Part shown: piece after piece, positions 10,735-23,280 of the stretch
How the letters are laid out: each line of letters begins with the position of its first letter
Position numbering within the stretch: the stretch's first letter is position 1
Origin: Liolophura sinensis
Taxonomy: Eukaryota; Mollusca; Polyplacophora; Chitonida; Chitonidae
Direction of reading: 5' to 3'
DNA: 64,000 nt
NCBI RefSeq assembly: GCF_032854445.1
Contig: NC_088304.1
Location: forward strand, 15,539,850 to 15,603,849
Notes under the pieces: generated by a model
The model's database searches: none
What the model saw: the letters and a program-made list of their open reading frames with translations, nothing else
Told to the model about the DNA's origin: nothing
Program-made: the position numbers and the translations under genes

Positions 10735-11094
10735 GGCAAAATGGAGTCGCCCACAGCGGAAGTTGGCGCTGACTTTATTTTTAATTTATCAACTTGAGGT
10801 ACATGTTAGAAATTTTTTTATGGTATGCACCTGCGAGAAAGTGCATACTCTTTTCATTGGAATTTGTTTGATATTTAAATTTTCTTCTCCTTTAAATCGA
10901 ACTAGCCTTTGTAGATGTTTGTTCGTGTAGGCCATGTGCCGACATGCTCATGTGACATCAGAATTGATTAGGAGTGCGGCCTATACAGCAGGGCTGTGCT
11001 ATGAGCGCTGCATAATGACTATTTGTATACATGTATGTTTAAACAGCCAATTGCTCACCTGTTTACCCAACATGATTTTGAAAAATGTCTCGTA

Positions 11095-11317
11095 TATTTA
11101 TTTGATTGAGGCTTTACTCCGTACTCAAGAGTATTTCAACGGTGGCAGAGCCCGGAAGAAACCTACGACCATCCTGCAGTTGGAGGCCAACCTTCCCATG
11201 TACAACCAGAGAGGAAGCCACATGAGTTAGACTTGAACTCACAGCGACCGCGTTGCTAAGAAGCTTCTTGGTCATTGTGCTGCGCTAGCATGCTAACCAG
11301 TCAGCCCAGGGGTTCCA
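11095..11317 (-). mobile_element. SINE family 2, nearly full length, degraded
   Basis: On the minus strand the element starts at about 11316 with a tRNA-like head (a GGCTGACTGGTTAGCATGCT-like A box and a TGTGAGTTCAAGTC-like B box). It passes the middle block with ggcttcctctctgg and ends near 11095 with gagtacggagtaaagcctca and atcaaataaa. Many mismatches and a deletion in the centre mark an old copy. Confidence 0.85.
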
Positions 11318-11319
11318 AA

Positions 11320-12940
11320 AAATGTATGAAAGTTGCGTATCTAGTTAGTTACATCTTTGAGGTATGAGATTTTTCATGTTCGTGGTGAAAGTCAGTGACG
11401 CAATCCAAATATTAACTTGAATATTTACTCCCTGTATCCTAACTCGAAATTGATTTAGTATGGCGCAGGACAATGAATTAAGTAAGTTTAAAACATGACA
11501 TTTTCACAAGTAACACAATGCGCGTCAGAAGTGGGATAATACAGTTCGAGTTATTTCTCTGACAGGCGGAGATAATGATGTCCTTGCGCGCAGATGTCCC
11601 CATCACGTCAGCAGTTTCACCGGGTGACGTCATCCAGGATCGATCACTGGTGCAATGACCTCAAATCTTTGATGAACTATCGACTTTGAGGGGAAGTGCT
11701 CAGCTATCTTATATAATAATATCACCAGTGATTGCATTTGAAAATGAACAGCTGCAAATATTGATTTACTTATCGTGATGATCAGGGTAGAAAGGATGGG
11801 AGAATGGGACTTCGTGAGTGTGTGAAAGGGGACTTATTATTCACGGATAGAATGCAGGAAGAAATTGTACACGTGAGCAATTTAGGTTTAAGTCGTTACG
11901 ATGGTTTTATGATTTGGTGTCAGGTCACAAATAGCCCCGTAAATATAACAGCTTCACACCGATTTATGCATTGATGGCAATACATAAATCGTACCACATG
12001 CAAAGCTTGGCTTTTGGAAAGGGCATTTAATACATAACATCATTATAAACTACGATGGATAACTGTAACACAATTAACATGGTATATTCGCTGAGCTTTG
12101 GAAAACATATGTCAAACGATGATAGTTTACGATGTTTACAATGTAACGTGTAATGACTAAATGTAGGCTTTAGTGAGAGCCAAAACGTCTTGATCACGAG
12201 TGTTCATCAACATGGTACATGCACGGAAATCAAGAAAATCAGCATTTGGTGATATTTTACATAGGTAAAGACTCATTTTTTAGGGTAGTAAATGTATTTG
12301 TATACAATAATCTCTATGATCGTTTTCTATGTGTTTGAATGGTTTGGTTATTAAAGTTGAAACATGTTTAATATAACGGTACAAAGTACAGTATAAAGTA
12401 CATAAAAGTAATATAAACAGGCCAGATTTACAGAGCTTAGTAAATACAATCAGAAATGAACGGAATTATAGAAAACTTACTTAGTGATACAAATAAAACA
12501 AATACGAAATATTATATTAATTTTTTTACATTATTATTAATTTAGATATAAAACGACGTTAATATAAATTCATTGCTTTTAAATCCGGTTTTAAATAGTG
12601 ATAAACACCAATGTAGGTAAAAGGTAATGAGGCATATCTACACATATAAATGATGACTATGAACACATGAGTATATATATGTGACTGTGCAATAATGAAA
12701 GTATGTTCTGAACAAGTTATGTACTGCTGACAATGTACGTGTACTGACACTTGGCACAAACGTTTTTTCGGACAACAAAGGGAAAGAGTGGGATTTGAAC
12801 TCAAATATCGCAAATATTTGATTGGCCTAATATACGGTGTTCTGACTGATACATTACACTTTATGTCCCATCAGTAGTAAGCCCTGTTTAGAATTGTAAA
12901 AGTGCATGCCATTCACACGGTAACGTGAGAAATTAATAGA
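11320..12940. other. AT-rich sequence with no recognised gene
   Basis: Only short open frames. A B-box-like tgggatttgaactc occurs near 12790 (minus strand) without a convincing tRNA fold. Nothing else was recognised. Confidence 0.45.
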
Positions 12941-12947
12941 AGTCAGT

Positions 12948-13391
12948 GAAGTTAGTTCCCAGTTCCCAGTTCCTGGTTCTATATTCAAAGCTGAATATCG
13001 AACTGGCAACTAAGAGCTAACTTCAAATATTTATTGTAATATTTTGATGTTAATATTGCACCTGATGGTACCATGTCTTAAAGTGTACATGACCACGTTT
13101 GGTAAATGTACGTCCAATACTACCCAGCTCCCGGTTCAATGTCCATATGCATATGCGCCTCCTAGCGTCGTAACTTGGAACTAGTGGTACCATCAGGTGC
13201 GGCATGTCTTAAAGCGTACATGTACTTCATTTGGTACCTCTATGTGCAAAATTAAGAGCAGAATATTACAATAAATATTTCAAGTTAGCTCCCACTTGTT
13301 CAGCTTTGAATATCGAACCAGGAACCAGGAACTGGGAGTTACGTTCACATCTGAATGTCGAACCGGGAACTGGGAGCTGGGAGCTAACTTC
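12948..13391. mobile_element. Foldback (long inverted repeat) element, about 444 bp
   Basis: The ends gaagttagttcccagttccc and gggagctgggagctaacttc are inverted copies. Inner pairs continue the symmetry: atattcaaagctgaatatcg with tcagctttgaatatcgaacc, tcaaatatttattgtaatat with atattacaataaatatttca, and cacctgatggtacca with tggtaccatcaggtg. An extra direct duplication of catgtcttaaag.gtacatg sits on both sides of the centre. Such structure fits a foldback or MITE-type DNA transposon. The frames in it (13231-13490) are by-products. Confidence 0.85.
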
Positions 13392-13865
13392 CCTGACGAA
13401 ATTCATAGGGCAATTGGTGTCGCTGTATATGGCCATTCCCCACGCGGAATAATTAGCCGTTGTTCTCCCAGAAGTTCAGGTCATCCGTAGCAGCCTGTGT
13501 ACACAATGTGAATTTCGCCTCATCAATATGCATGACGGCAGGCCCTGAATGGGTTAATTTACGAGCCACTGGTGGCTTATATGAAAAAAAAAACGCGGTA
13601 AATTACCAGACTCAATAAAGTTAATACATTGTCATTAATGAATGTCATTAGTGTTGAAGCATTGCCCACCCTTGGTACCGAGGACGAAATACCACAGCGA
13701 TAAAGGTAATCTGAATATATATAGCTATTAGTGTACTGTTTATCCCGGCAAGGCATATGTTGTATCAGAGTGTAAGCCCATTGATGGTAGTCACGGGGGA
13801 AAATGGGGAAGAAAAGAATGATAACATTATGATTATGGGTTTTTAGCAGTTTAGCGGCAACAGCA

Positions 13866-13928
<63 letters not shown>
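13866..13928. repeat. (TA)n microsatellite
   Basis: About 30 uninterrupted TA/AT dinucleotides. The flanking minus-strand frame with a run of Ile-Tyr is a by-product. Confidence 0.98.
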
Positions 13929-13929
<1 letters not shown>

Positions 13930-15600
13930 GAGGAAAGAGTATTTGGTTTGGATCAAATAATATCATCCAACATCAAAGAAAAACACAAAACTAGCTACAA
14001 ACACGTATAATTTTAAAAAAAGCAAGTCATTTTCAAAATATATAATCTGGGAAATTGTATAAAGAAATGTAGTGGGATTACTTTTTATTACATAGGCTAA
14101 AGTCGCTAAATATTTAATGACAGTGTTGCCAGAGATCTGGTGGAATACTTGAAATGTAGTGTCAACTTTCAAGTAAATGAGCAAAGTCTGCAGAAAAAGC
14201 AGGAAAAGTTTGATGTTTAGACAAGGCTTCTGTAGAATAGGATTTACTCCCCGGTGACATACGTATAGGCATATGTAAAAAGTATGTGGGCGTGTCCTCA
14301 CAGAAAGGGCCGCTCGATGTGAGTTACGATGTTACGCGTCTCACTTCACCGGGCCCAGGTCTTGCGTCAAGAAACAGTGCGAGAGCAGCTGTACTTTTCC
14401 TGCATGGACACAAACAACCCGGCTGTCCAGTGTTTGAACACAAGCTGACCTGACCTCATTTACCCTGCGATGCCCGTGAGCGCTGCAAAACATCTATTAA
14501 CCCAAAACATCTGGCAATGCCAGTGCAGTTTTCTCTCCACGTGTTAGCCGAATGTGTTGTTGTTGTCGTTGGCTTCTCTCACAGCCAGTTAACGTCATGG
14601 TAGTGAAGATCGGCTGAGGCAGGTTGCACGAGGACAAAGAGGGGATGCCCCCAACTCGAATTCCTCGGGGACAGCTGTGCTATCGGCGTTCCGACCGGGA
14701 ACCATCCGATTACTTTATCACAGCTATTCTCCAACGGTGACTCCACGTTACGCCGTCGTGGTTCACCCATGTTCGTGTAATCCGGCCACGTGGTCTGATC
14801 TCACACGCGAGAGCTTAATTGCCGTTACAAATGACGGTAAATCTAGGACATAACATCACGTGGTACATGTATATGTTGGTATCGCAGTCTGTGCGGTAGA
14901 ACAGTAAATAATAAGCCAGCAGTAGCCCAGCTCCTGCTGTTTTTCACTCGATCCGACGACCCGGTAAGTAAAGCCATGTTTTGCTATCCATTTCCGTATG
15001 TTGTGTTGTGTATCTGTAAGGATTTTTTTGGAGCTTTTTATATATGTCGATAGTTTTTGCTTTGGAACTATATGCGCGTCACCAAAATAATCGGCAGCGA
15101 ATCCCTGCGCTTTTTCTATTGCGATATAAACCGAGCTATGATTCCAGCATACTCTGCTTCAAGTGAAAACTTTCCACTTGTTTGGATACACTTTGTTGTG
15201 AAGTAGGGCAGCGTATGACATTCACCATTGGTCTTAGCCAGTGTTTTATTGTGACGAAGAAGATTTATGGCAGGATCTATATGTGTAGGCCCCGTGGATA
15301 CATAAATACCATCGCATTCTGATAGTGTCAAGCAACAGGAAACACACTTACATGCCGCTAGGCCTACGTGTATAGATATAAAGTACATTCAGCGATTGTA
15401 CTACAGGTCCTTAATGCTGTGCAATTTGTAAACCTGATAAACTTTTATTTTAGGTATATTGCTTGGGTAGATCACTATGCAGCCAGATACATATACACTA
15501 AGTAAGTTGGGAATGATTTTGTGAAATTTGAGTGTACTTCACTTCCTTGATATTCGTCTTCTAGAGCGACTAGACCGAAACGTTGTCACATAATACACAT
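13930..15600. other. No recognised gene; one strong splice-donor-like site at 14963
   Basis: AT-rich on the left and more G/C-rich at 14300-14800. Near 14955-14970 the sequence reads cgacccg|gtaagtaaa, a good donor match, after a GC-richer stretch. It could mark a 5' exon of a plus-strand gene, but there is no further evidence for one. Confidence 0.3.
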
Positions 15601-15606
15601 GTCAAT

Positions 15607-16557
15607 CTGTAACCCATGAGAGATGTCTTACAATTCATTGATTCAGGACATCTTAACCTGTAACCTATGAGAGATATCATACAAATCATGAATACAGGAC
15701 ATCTCAACCGGTAACCCATGAGAGATATCTAGGTTTACAAATCATTAAAACTGGACAATGTTACAGACAATGTAACCCATGAGAGATGTCTTACAAATCA
15801 TTGATTCAGGACATTTAACCTGTAACCTATGAGAGATATCTTACAAATCATTAATACAGGACATCTCAACCGGTAACCCATGAGAGATATCTAGGTTTAC
15901 AAATCATTAAAACTGGACAATATTACAGATCATTATGTAAATTTTAACCTGTGACCTATGAGACATATCTTAGCTTTACAAATCATTAAAACTGGACAAT
16001 GTTACAGATCATTATGTAAATGTTAACCTGTAACCTATGAGAGATACCTCAGCCTTACAAATCATTTAAACTGGACAATGTAACAGATCATTATGTAAGT
16101 GTTAACCTGTAACCTATGAGAGATACCTCAGCCTTACAAATCATTAAAACTGGACAATGTTACAGATCATTATGTAAATGTTAACCTTTAGCCTACGAGA
16201 GATACCTCAGCCTTACAAATCATTAAAACTGGACAATGTTACAGATCATCATGTAAATCATAATGTGTGTTCCATGAGAGGCGTCTTAGGCTTACAAAGC
16301 ATTAATACAGGAATATGGTACAGGTCATTATATAAATCTTAATTTGTAATCCATGAGAGGTGTCTTAGCCATACAAATCATTAATACTGTTACAAATCAT
16401 CATGTAAATGTTAACCTATAACCAATGAGAGATGTCTAAGCTCGACAAATCGTTAAACCTGGACAATGTTCCAGATCATCATGTAAATCTTACCCTGTAA
16501 CCCATGAGAGATGTTTTAGCCTTACAAGTCATTAAAAGTGGACAGTGTTACAGATCC
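15607..16557. repeat. Minisatellite, 79-bp unit with a shorter variant, about 13 copies
   Basis: The right two thirds repeat a 79-bp unit: aacctgtaacctatgagaga, tacctcagccttacaaatca, ttaaaactggacaatgttac, agatcattatgtaaatgtt. The left third uses shorter units of about 50 bp grouped in threes; a set of about 163 bp starting at 15609 is repeated at 15772. The array therefore shows a higher-order stage followed by a simple one. Confidence 0.95.
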
Positions 16558-16564
16558 TGACTAC

Positions 16565-17100
16565 TTTTATCAAATTTTAAAATAGTTGTGTTCAGTGTTG
16601 AATTCCCCAAGTATGTTCAACATATGTTACTTTACTGTTACCAGTAGATACCACCGACCCCATACCGCCTGAGGTGACACTAAAACATGTGTTGTATCTC
16701 CTCTAACACATGCGTTTTGATTCTAACGCATATGATAGGCATTCACTCATGCGCACTGTACCATATCCTGGACAGATTGCCGTTGTTGTCAGCTTGTCCT
16801 ATACATACAACGGTTACATGATAAGAATACAATACCCAATTTTCACTATTTACAAACATGACAATCATCGTATAAGGGGAATATAGGGGAGACTAAAATA
16901 TTCTGTATTGCCTCCTAGAAAAGTTTGAAGAGTCTCACTGATTATCAGTTAGCCAAAGTGAGTGTCATTGGCTCCTGAGTTAAAACTTAATATTTCAGAC
17001 ACGGGTATATACCCATTTAACGATGTGACCACATACCCTGTCAACCTGTCGTGTCCAGCAACAAGCCAGTGAGTAGTTTGGAGTTAGTGAAAGGTTTCGT
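16565..17100. other. No recognised feature
   Basis: Unique AT-rich sequence between the 79-bp array and a short duplication. Confidence 0.4.
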
Positions 17101-17103
17101 CTG

Positions 17104-17190
17104 TCACACAAATACATATAAAAGGCACATGTGTTTAATGGTGTCTGACAAATGCATATAAAAGGCACATGTGTTTAATTGTGTCTGACT
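17104..17190. repeat. 43-bp tandem duplication, 2 copies
   Basis: The segment acaaatacatataaaaggca, catgtgtttaatggtgtctg is followed directly by a copy with two or three changes. Confidence 0.9.
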
Positions 17191-17287
17191 ACCGAGGGTT
17201 ACAACCATTTGGTTGTAAACACAAGGGTTTTGTTTTGTGGTCAGGCCCACTTGACACAGTTTTTTTCGCAAGCCTCGGACTAACTCG

Positions 17288-17585
17288 TTACAGCACATGT
17301 GCCGCTGTCTACCTTTGTTTTACGTCACTGCCACGACTAGCAAAATTTGTACAGAAAACTTAAACAACGCGGAGGCCAGCGCAGTCACGGAAGTGATGTC
17401 AAGAAACACAAAAACTCCTGTCTCAGCCTTTATATCTAATAATGATTTATACACATGCATCCTCTATATTTAAAGTGTGTACAACATGATTGTAAACAAT
17501 CCTGAAACAGTTTCATCAATGAAAGCTGATTAAATAGATTCGCGCGAGGCCCCAGCGATGAGGCTAACTCTGCACAGGCCTATAA
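17288..17585. mobile_element. Rearranged LTR fragments in inverted arrangement
   Basis: The segment 17288-17338 (ttacagcacatgtgccgctg onward) matches, in plus orientation, the 5' end of the LTR at 27615 and 55912. The next stretch, 17388-17585, matches the following part of the same LTR in minus orientation; landmarks are aaacacaaaaactcctgtct, cagccttta, caacatgatt, cctgaaacagtttcatcaat, cgcgcgagg and gaggctaa.tctgcac. Either two LTR pieces are head to head or one copy was inverted internally. Confidence 0.65.
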
Positions 17586-17639
17586 GCGCGTCTGTATAAA
17601 AGCAATCGTGTTCTGCAAGGGGTATCGTTTCGGACAGTC

Positions 17640-18510
17640 CCCTGTACTTTCACCATTTTCTAAGACGTTCAATGGACGGATTAGATGCAGGTCTTGCCTG
17701 AGATTTGTGATGGAGTGAATGGTCTCTTCCCCCACCAGTATGATGCGCTCATTGAGCTAACTTCTAGGTTCTTGATATTATTGCTGTTCTTAGTTCACCT
17801 GGCCTTCTCGCCAACTTTTGCCAGAAGCGTCCCTCAGATAATTCTTGAATCAATCAAGCCAGTCTTGTTACAACTGCTGATGTAGCTCCCCTAATTGGTA
17901 AAATATATTGAGAGTCATTCAGCGTAAATTTAAAGGGCATGGTCATTTACGTCAATATTTTTGTGGGATGGTTTTGGGGTAGTTGTGGATATGTAAGTGT
18001 ACATAGCGTAAGTGAAATATTCGAACGTGGGTCTTTAACGCATGGAAGTCCAAAGGTCGCGGAATGTTCTGATTTCACGTTTTCGCTATCAATTTTCAAG
18101 GTATCACAATACACATTAAAGCGGATGAACGACTTTCTTGTGCAGGCTGTGCTTAGTCGAGCGGTGAAACTCACGTAAACAGGAAACCGAATGACTGAGC
18201 ATTTATTTTGTAGCATTATTTAGGCTGATTTTCTTAGTGAAGTTGACAGGGTGACTTTCAAACAGTGTGATTATTCGGAACATGCTGACATCGGCTTTTC
18301 TTGTAAGGCGATCTGAATTTTATGGGTTGATTGATTGATAACCGATGAGCTTCTCTGTGACAGTTATCAGTGTTGAGAAACGTGATTGCATAAATTCTGC
18401 CTAAGAAGATTTAGGACACAGTAACGTGTTTGATCTAAAACCTTATCATTGGTCGATTGACTTCTTTTTATTCCTTCTTTTTACGCTGTGCTGATGGGGT
18501 TTTCAGCTAC
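17640..18510. other. No recognised gene; overlapping short open frames on both strands
   Basis: Frames of 66 to 89 codons overlap on opposite strands and match nothing known. None is called. Confidence 0.4.
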
Positions 18511-18514
18511 CAGC

Positions 18515-18862
18515 TTTGTAGTTTGTGAGCGCTATTGCTGCGCATAGGACACCGTAAATATGCGCATAAAGATCTGACTTTACTTTGTAGTTTGCGAGCG
18601 CTATTGCTGCGCATAGGACACCGTAAATATGCGCATAAAGATCTGACTTTGCTTTGTAGTTTGCGAGCGCTATTGCTGGACATAGGACACCGTAAATATG
18701 CGCATAAAGATCTGACTTTACTTTGTAGTTTGCGAGCGCTATTGCTGGACATAGGACACCGTAAATATGCGCATAAAGATCTGACTTTGCTTTGTAGTTT
18801 GCCAGAGCTGTTGTTGAGCATAGGACATCGTGAAAATGCTCATGCGCATAAAGATCTGACGA
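18515..18862. repeat. Minisatellite, 69-bp unit, 5 copies, very uniform
   Basis: The unit is tttgtagtttgcgagcgcta, ttgctgcgcataggacaccg, taaatatgcgcataaagatc, tgactttac. The copies differ mainly at a cg/ga site in the middle; the last copy has more changes and a small insertion. Because 69 is divisible by three, three overlapping frames of 104-132 codons stay open on both strands, which shows they come from the repeat and are not genes. The low divergence suggests recent amplification. Confidence 0.95.
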
Positions 18863-18869
18863 TATGAAG

Positions 18870-20640
18870 AAGGAGCATTTTTGTTTCCGATCATTTTGCA
18901 AATCGGCCTTACAGTTGTAATTGTCGAGAACTACAGATTAGATTACAAATTCATCTGATCTCAGTTCGCCAATATTGATTAACTAATGGGTGTTTTTCGC
19001 CATGCTGTAGAATTTCTCACGTATATGAGGGCAGGGAGGTTGGTGACCGTAGGAAACCAGAATGCTCGGAGTAAGCTGCGCACCGACATTTACCAGAGAT
19101 ATCAGGCAGGCCAGTCAAATAAATAAATAAATATGTATGTATACAGCATTTGAACCCACGGGAGACACCGGCAATGAATGTATGTGCCTAGCCGAAATTA
19201 TGCCAAGCCGTGCAATCCTTACTCTTTGGCGAAGTAGGTCACACTTTTGGTGTACGTGGGCTCATAAAACACTCAGGTTGAACACAAACACTGAGGCGTC
19301 ACATAAAAATTCAATGCATTTTTGTCTGGATTTTGACCTGTTTGTATTTCACACAAAAGTGTCTCATTATCCAGTCAAAAAACCATACCAATTCAACGTT
19401 TTAGACGCTGTAAAAATGTTTTCAGCACGCCATAAATCTTGATTTCTCTATATGGGTAGATAAACGATGGCACGAATTGAAGAAGACTAACTCCAATCCT
19501 TTTCTTCAGGAAAGTGTAAAGTTGCGTCGAATATAATTTGTGAAGTAGAATATTCAATTTACGTTGAAAGAACGCGCATGTGCGGTGATTTTACAAGCAT
19601 GCGATACACTGATTGAGCGACCACCCTTTTGTGGTTTTTCAATTCCCCTTTTGTCTCTTCACAATCAATGGACATGATTGTAAGATCAACCTTTTGTGGT
19701 TTTTGAATTCCACATTTGTCTCATCACCATCAATGGACATGTTCTTCTAGGGGCCCAAAGCAGGCATTTATTACTTATCCAAGAAGAAATTAGTCAGACT
19801 TGCGAGATATACTGAATGTTTGAACGCTTTAAACGACATATTCCAAATACTGCACATCTTGTTTTCCTAGTTAGTATTTATGGACGAATGTCTTTTATAG
19901 ACACTATTAAAGATACTCAAAAAACCATAAATATAGATCTCTTATTGGTAAATGGATTAGGTCTTGTAAAAACCAGCTGATGCCCCAACTGTACCAGAAA
20001 TTGTAGCCGAAGAAACAGAGCTATCAAGAAGCTTTAATAGGGCATGCGTTTTACACAAGACCCTAGATGTGAAGTTTGTGTCTCATGCAAGGGAAATAAA
20101 TGTTGCTGGCTCAGTCGTTTAAGGCTTTGACCTTTGAAGTTGCGGCTGACAGGCCTTGACCAATGAGGCTGCGTGTTAGAATACAGTTAACATTATTATG
20201 TATCTAACAATTGACATATTGTTAAGCATAGCGTAAAATCGTGTGAAGTAACTGATTGACAGCATGTCATTCACAGAATCTGCCAATTAATTAACCAGAT
20301 CTGCAAAAAAATAGTTCTCACATCACAACCCCATCTAATGTTGTTCCTGGTCCATGCCACATGACCTCAGTGATTTTGCCCGGAGAAGAAGGTGCGCCGT
20401 GTTGACTTCTCCAGAGTAGGATCGTGTGTGTTAAGCCAACTGGAGTGTGTCCCTGTGGTGTATATCCCGCTGTGCACAAACACGGGTCCTGGGAGGTTAG
20501 TTGTGAGAAAGGAGCTTTCACCGGTTGACTTGTCTTCCTGAGTTGCGCATGTTAGAAGTGCAGAATTAGCATATGTGAATATATGCGTGCCGGTGTTTTT
20601 GTCGCATTCTTTATAAGCATGGGGTCTGGAGGTTAACGGA
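18870..20640. other. Mostly unique sequence with one two-copy repeat at 19620-19745
   Basis: At 19623 and 19688 a 65-bp segment beginning ccttttgtggtttttcaatt and ending caatggacatg is present twice in tandem. No gene was recognised. Confidence 0.6.
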
Positions 20641-20654
20641 AAATTTGTGTCACG

Positions 20655-21700
20655 GTCCCAAGTGATGTGGTCATATAACTGGAAACTAGGGCTGCTACAT
20701 ACAACCGGCCTGAAGTGGGGTGGGCGTATAATTGGAAACTTAAGCCGCTACATACAAACCGGTCCCAAGTGGTGTGGACATGTAACTGGAAACTTAAGCC
20801 GCTACATACAAATCGGTCCCAAGTGGTGTGGACATATAACTGGAAAGTTAAGCCGCTACATACAAATCGGTCCCAAGTGGTGTGGATATATAAATTGGAA
20901 ACTTAAGGTGCTACATACAAACCGGTCCCAAGTGGTGTGGTCATGAAATTGGAGACTTAAGCCGCTACATACAAACCAGTCCCAAGTGGTTTGGTCATAT
21001 GATTGGAAACTTAAGGTGCTACATACAAACCGGTCCCAAGTGGTGTGGTCATATAATTGGAAATTTAAGGTGCTACATACAAACCAGTCCCATGTGATGT
21101 GGACATATAATTGGAAACTTAAGGTGCTACATACAAACCGGTCCCAAGTGGTGTGGTCATTTAACTGGAAACTTAAGCTGCTACATACAAATCAGTCCCA
21201 AGTGGGGTGGTCATATAATTGGAAACTTAAGGTGCTACATACAAACCAGTCCCAAGTGGTGTGGTCATATAACTGGAAACTTAAGCCGCTACATACAAAT
21301 CAGTCCCAAGTGGTGTGGACATATAATTGGAAACTTAAGGTGCTACATACAAACCGGTCCCAAGTGGTGTGGTCATATAATTGGAAACTTAAGCCGCTAC
21401 ATACAAACCGGTCCCATGTGGTGTGGACATGTAATTGGAAACTTAAGGTGCTATATACAAACCGGTCCCAAGTGGTGTGATCCTGCATAACTGAAAACTA
21501 GGACCACTACATACATACCTGTCCTAAGTGGTGTGTTGATATAATTGGAAACTTAAGGTGCTACATACAAACCGGTCCCAAGTGGTGTGCTCCTGCATAA
21601 CTGGAAACCAGGACCACTACATACATACCTGTTCTAAGTGGTGTGTTGATATAATTCGAAACTAAGGCCGTATCTTACACACTGATCTAAAGTGGTGCAT
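20655..21700. repeat. Minisatellite, 54-bp unit, about 19 copies
   Basis: The unit is aagtggtgtggtcatataat, tggaaacttaaggtgctaca, tacaaaccggtccc. Two variants mix: one with taagccgctacatacaaatc and ggacata, one with taaggtgctacatacaaacc and ggtcata. The right end (21480 onward) is decayed. The 18-residue repeats of the open frames (VVW-YNWKLK-LHTNRSQ) result from the period of 54. No known protein family is matched. Confidence 0.95.
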
Positions 21701-21943
21701 TGATATAATAGGGAACTTACGCCACCTGTTATGAATGGTGCCCAGGGGTTAGTTACGGATACAACACAGAACCTGGCCTGCCTTATTTTAAGCTTTTTTA
21801 AAAGAATTGTGTACTGATACAACAGAGAATCAAAAACTGGTCTCCTCCTGTTAACCAATGAGGTATGTAAACCTCATTCACCTGTTACAACCGGTCCTTG
21901 AATGTGTACTTTTAAGTTACGGTACAGAAAACTTTCCTGTCTA

Positions 21944-22184
21944 TTGATTTACTTATTTGATTGGTGTTTTAAGCCGTACTCTAGAATATTTCACATATGG
22001 TGACGGCCAGCATTATGGTGAGAGGAAACTGGTCACAGTCCGGGGGAAACGTACGAGCATCCCCAGATTGCTGGAAGATCTTCTCACTTCATACCAGAGA
22101 GGAAGCCAGCATGAGCTGGACTTGCACTCATAGCGACCGCTTTGGTGAGAGGTTTCTGGGTCATTGCACCGCGCTGGCTACAAA
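21944..22184 (-). mobile_element. SINE family 2, most of the length
   Basis: The 3' end lies at about 21944 (cttatttgattggtgtttta) and the middle block includes gaggaagccagcatgagctg. The tRNA-like head, with a tgcactcatagcgaccgctt segment, decays near 22180. It carries an internal cagtccgggggaaacg variant. Confidence 0.85.
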
Positions 22185-22189
22185 GGTTC

Positions 22190-23140
22190 TAGTGACGCAT
22201 ATAGCTCAGCACGTGAGAGACTTTGGCGTCTTCATGTAAAGATTTGTTAACTTAAGGTAATCCATATATAAAAAGGCCAAGGCTTGGAGTGGATATAAAA
22301 CTAGAAGAAACATAGAATTGAGGTTTGACACGGGCTATATTGGCCAGTTGGCTTGCACCCGTGAGTACTATTCGGTATGACCATGGCAGTATATAGATAA
22401 TTAACCCGCCACTGTGCTACACGGTATTTTAAGTACATGATCGTGGATATTTTACCTACACAAATGTAGGTATGTAAATAAATATATATTTAAGGGCGTA
22501 AAAACGTATTACATTACGTCACCGCCCTTGTTTTGAATAGATTAGCGTCAGCAGTATTTCTCCAGAATGGTTTCCGGAGGCAGGTCATAAAATTCCTAAT
22601 ACAGTTTAGGGTGGGTTAAGCAACGCATAAAGTTTCAAACACTGCGAACTGGTGAAACGTTTATTGACGAGTACAAGGCTTTGTGAAACTTCAGAGAGGC
22701 TCTTGACCTGAGTCTTATGAATACATCGTTATCGTTAGATCTCAGCAGGTCACACTTTTGATTTGGCGCATCGGTTCACAATCACCAAGGCGCTGCCGAA
22801 TCTCGTTATTCAGTGACAAATTGAAATTGCGATTTCATCACTTACGGATTCTGGTCATGTTTGAGACAGACAACTTCCTCCTCTCGTATTCGGACCGGTT
22901 TTGTCCTGCGTGTGATATTAGGAACCCGGCAGATAGTGTGTGAATGAACGAGAAAACAATCCTAATTGTGTACAATTCCTTCTTTAATGTAGCATTTAAT
23001 TTAGTAGTGCTACAACTCCGATGCTGAGCTCTCCAAAGCCGACTTGGTTGGAGAGCTTTTAATTGAACGTTTATCCTACCAGTATGACGGAAGACCTACT
23101 GAATCATATGATTAAAGCGCTTGTCAGCTGTACCAGGCGA
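22190..23140. other. No recognised gene; hairpin at 23024-23060
   Basis: A gagctctccaaagcc/ttggttggagagctttt pair near 23026-23059 can form a stem of about 9 bp. Otherwise unique sequence. Confidence 0.35.
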
Positions 23141-23146
23141 AGGTTT

Positions 23147-23280
23147 GGCTGCAACCTGCGGATGGTCGTGGGTTTCCCCCGGGCTCTGCCCGGTTTCCAT
23201 CAACCATAATGCTGGCCGCCGTCGTATAAGTGAAATATTCTTAAGTACGGCGTAAAACACCAATAAAAAAAAAACAACAA
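23147..23280 (+). mobile_element. SINE family 2, 5'-truncated, plus strand
   Basis: Starts within the middle block (gcaacctgcggatggtcgtg), runs through cccgggctctgcccggtttc and ends in gtacggcgtaaaacaccaat followed by an A-rich tail. The tRNA head is absent. Confidence 0.9.

Noticed and set aside
12780-12830. tRNA gene on the minus strand
   Set aside because: A B-box-like tgggatttgaactc is present, but no cloverleaf with paired acceptor stem could be built.
13231-13490. Two overlapping frames of 64-73 codons
   Set aside because: They lie in the right arm of the foldback element.
18503-18901. Three overlapping open frames of 104-132 codons
   Set aside because: All are readings of the same 69-bp tandem repeat on both strands.
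19021-19135. SINE ending in aataaataaataaat
   Set aside because: Only the simple tail resembles a SINE; body and head could not be matched.
20647-21488. Open frames with VVW-YNWKLK repeats
   Set aside because: They follow the 54-bp period and break where the array decays.
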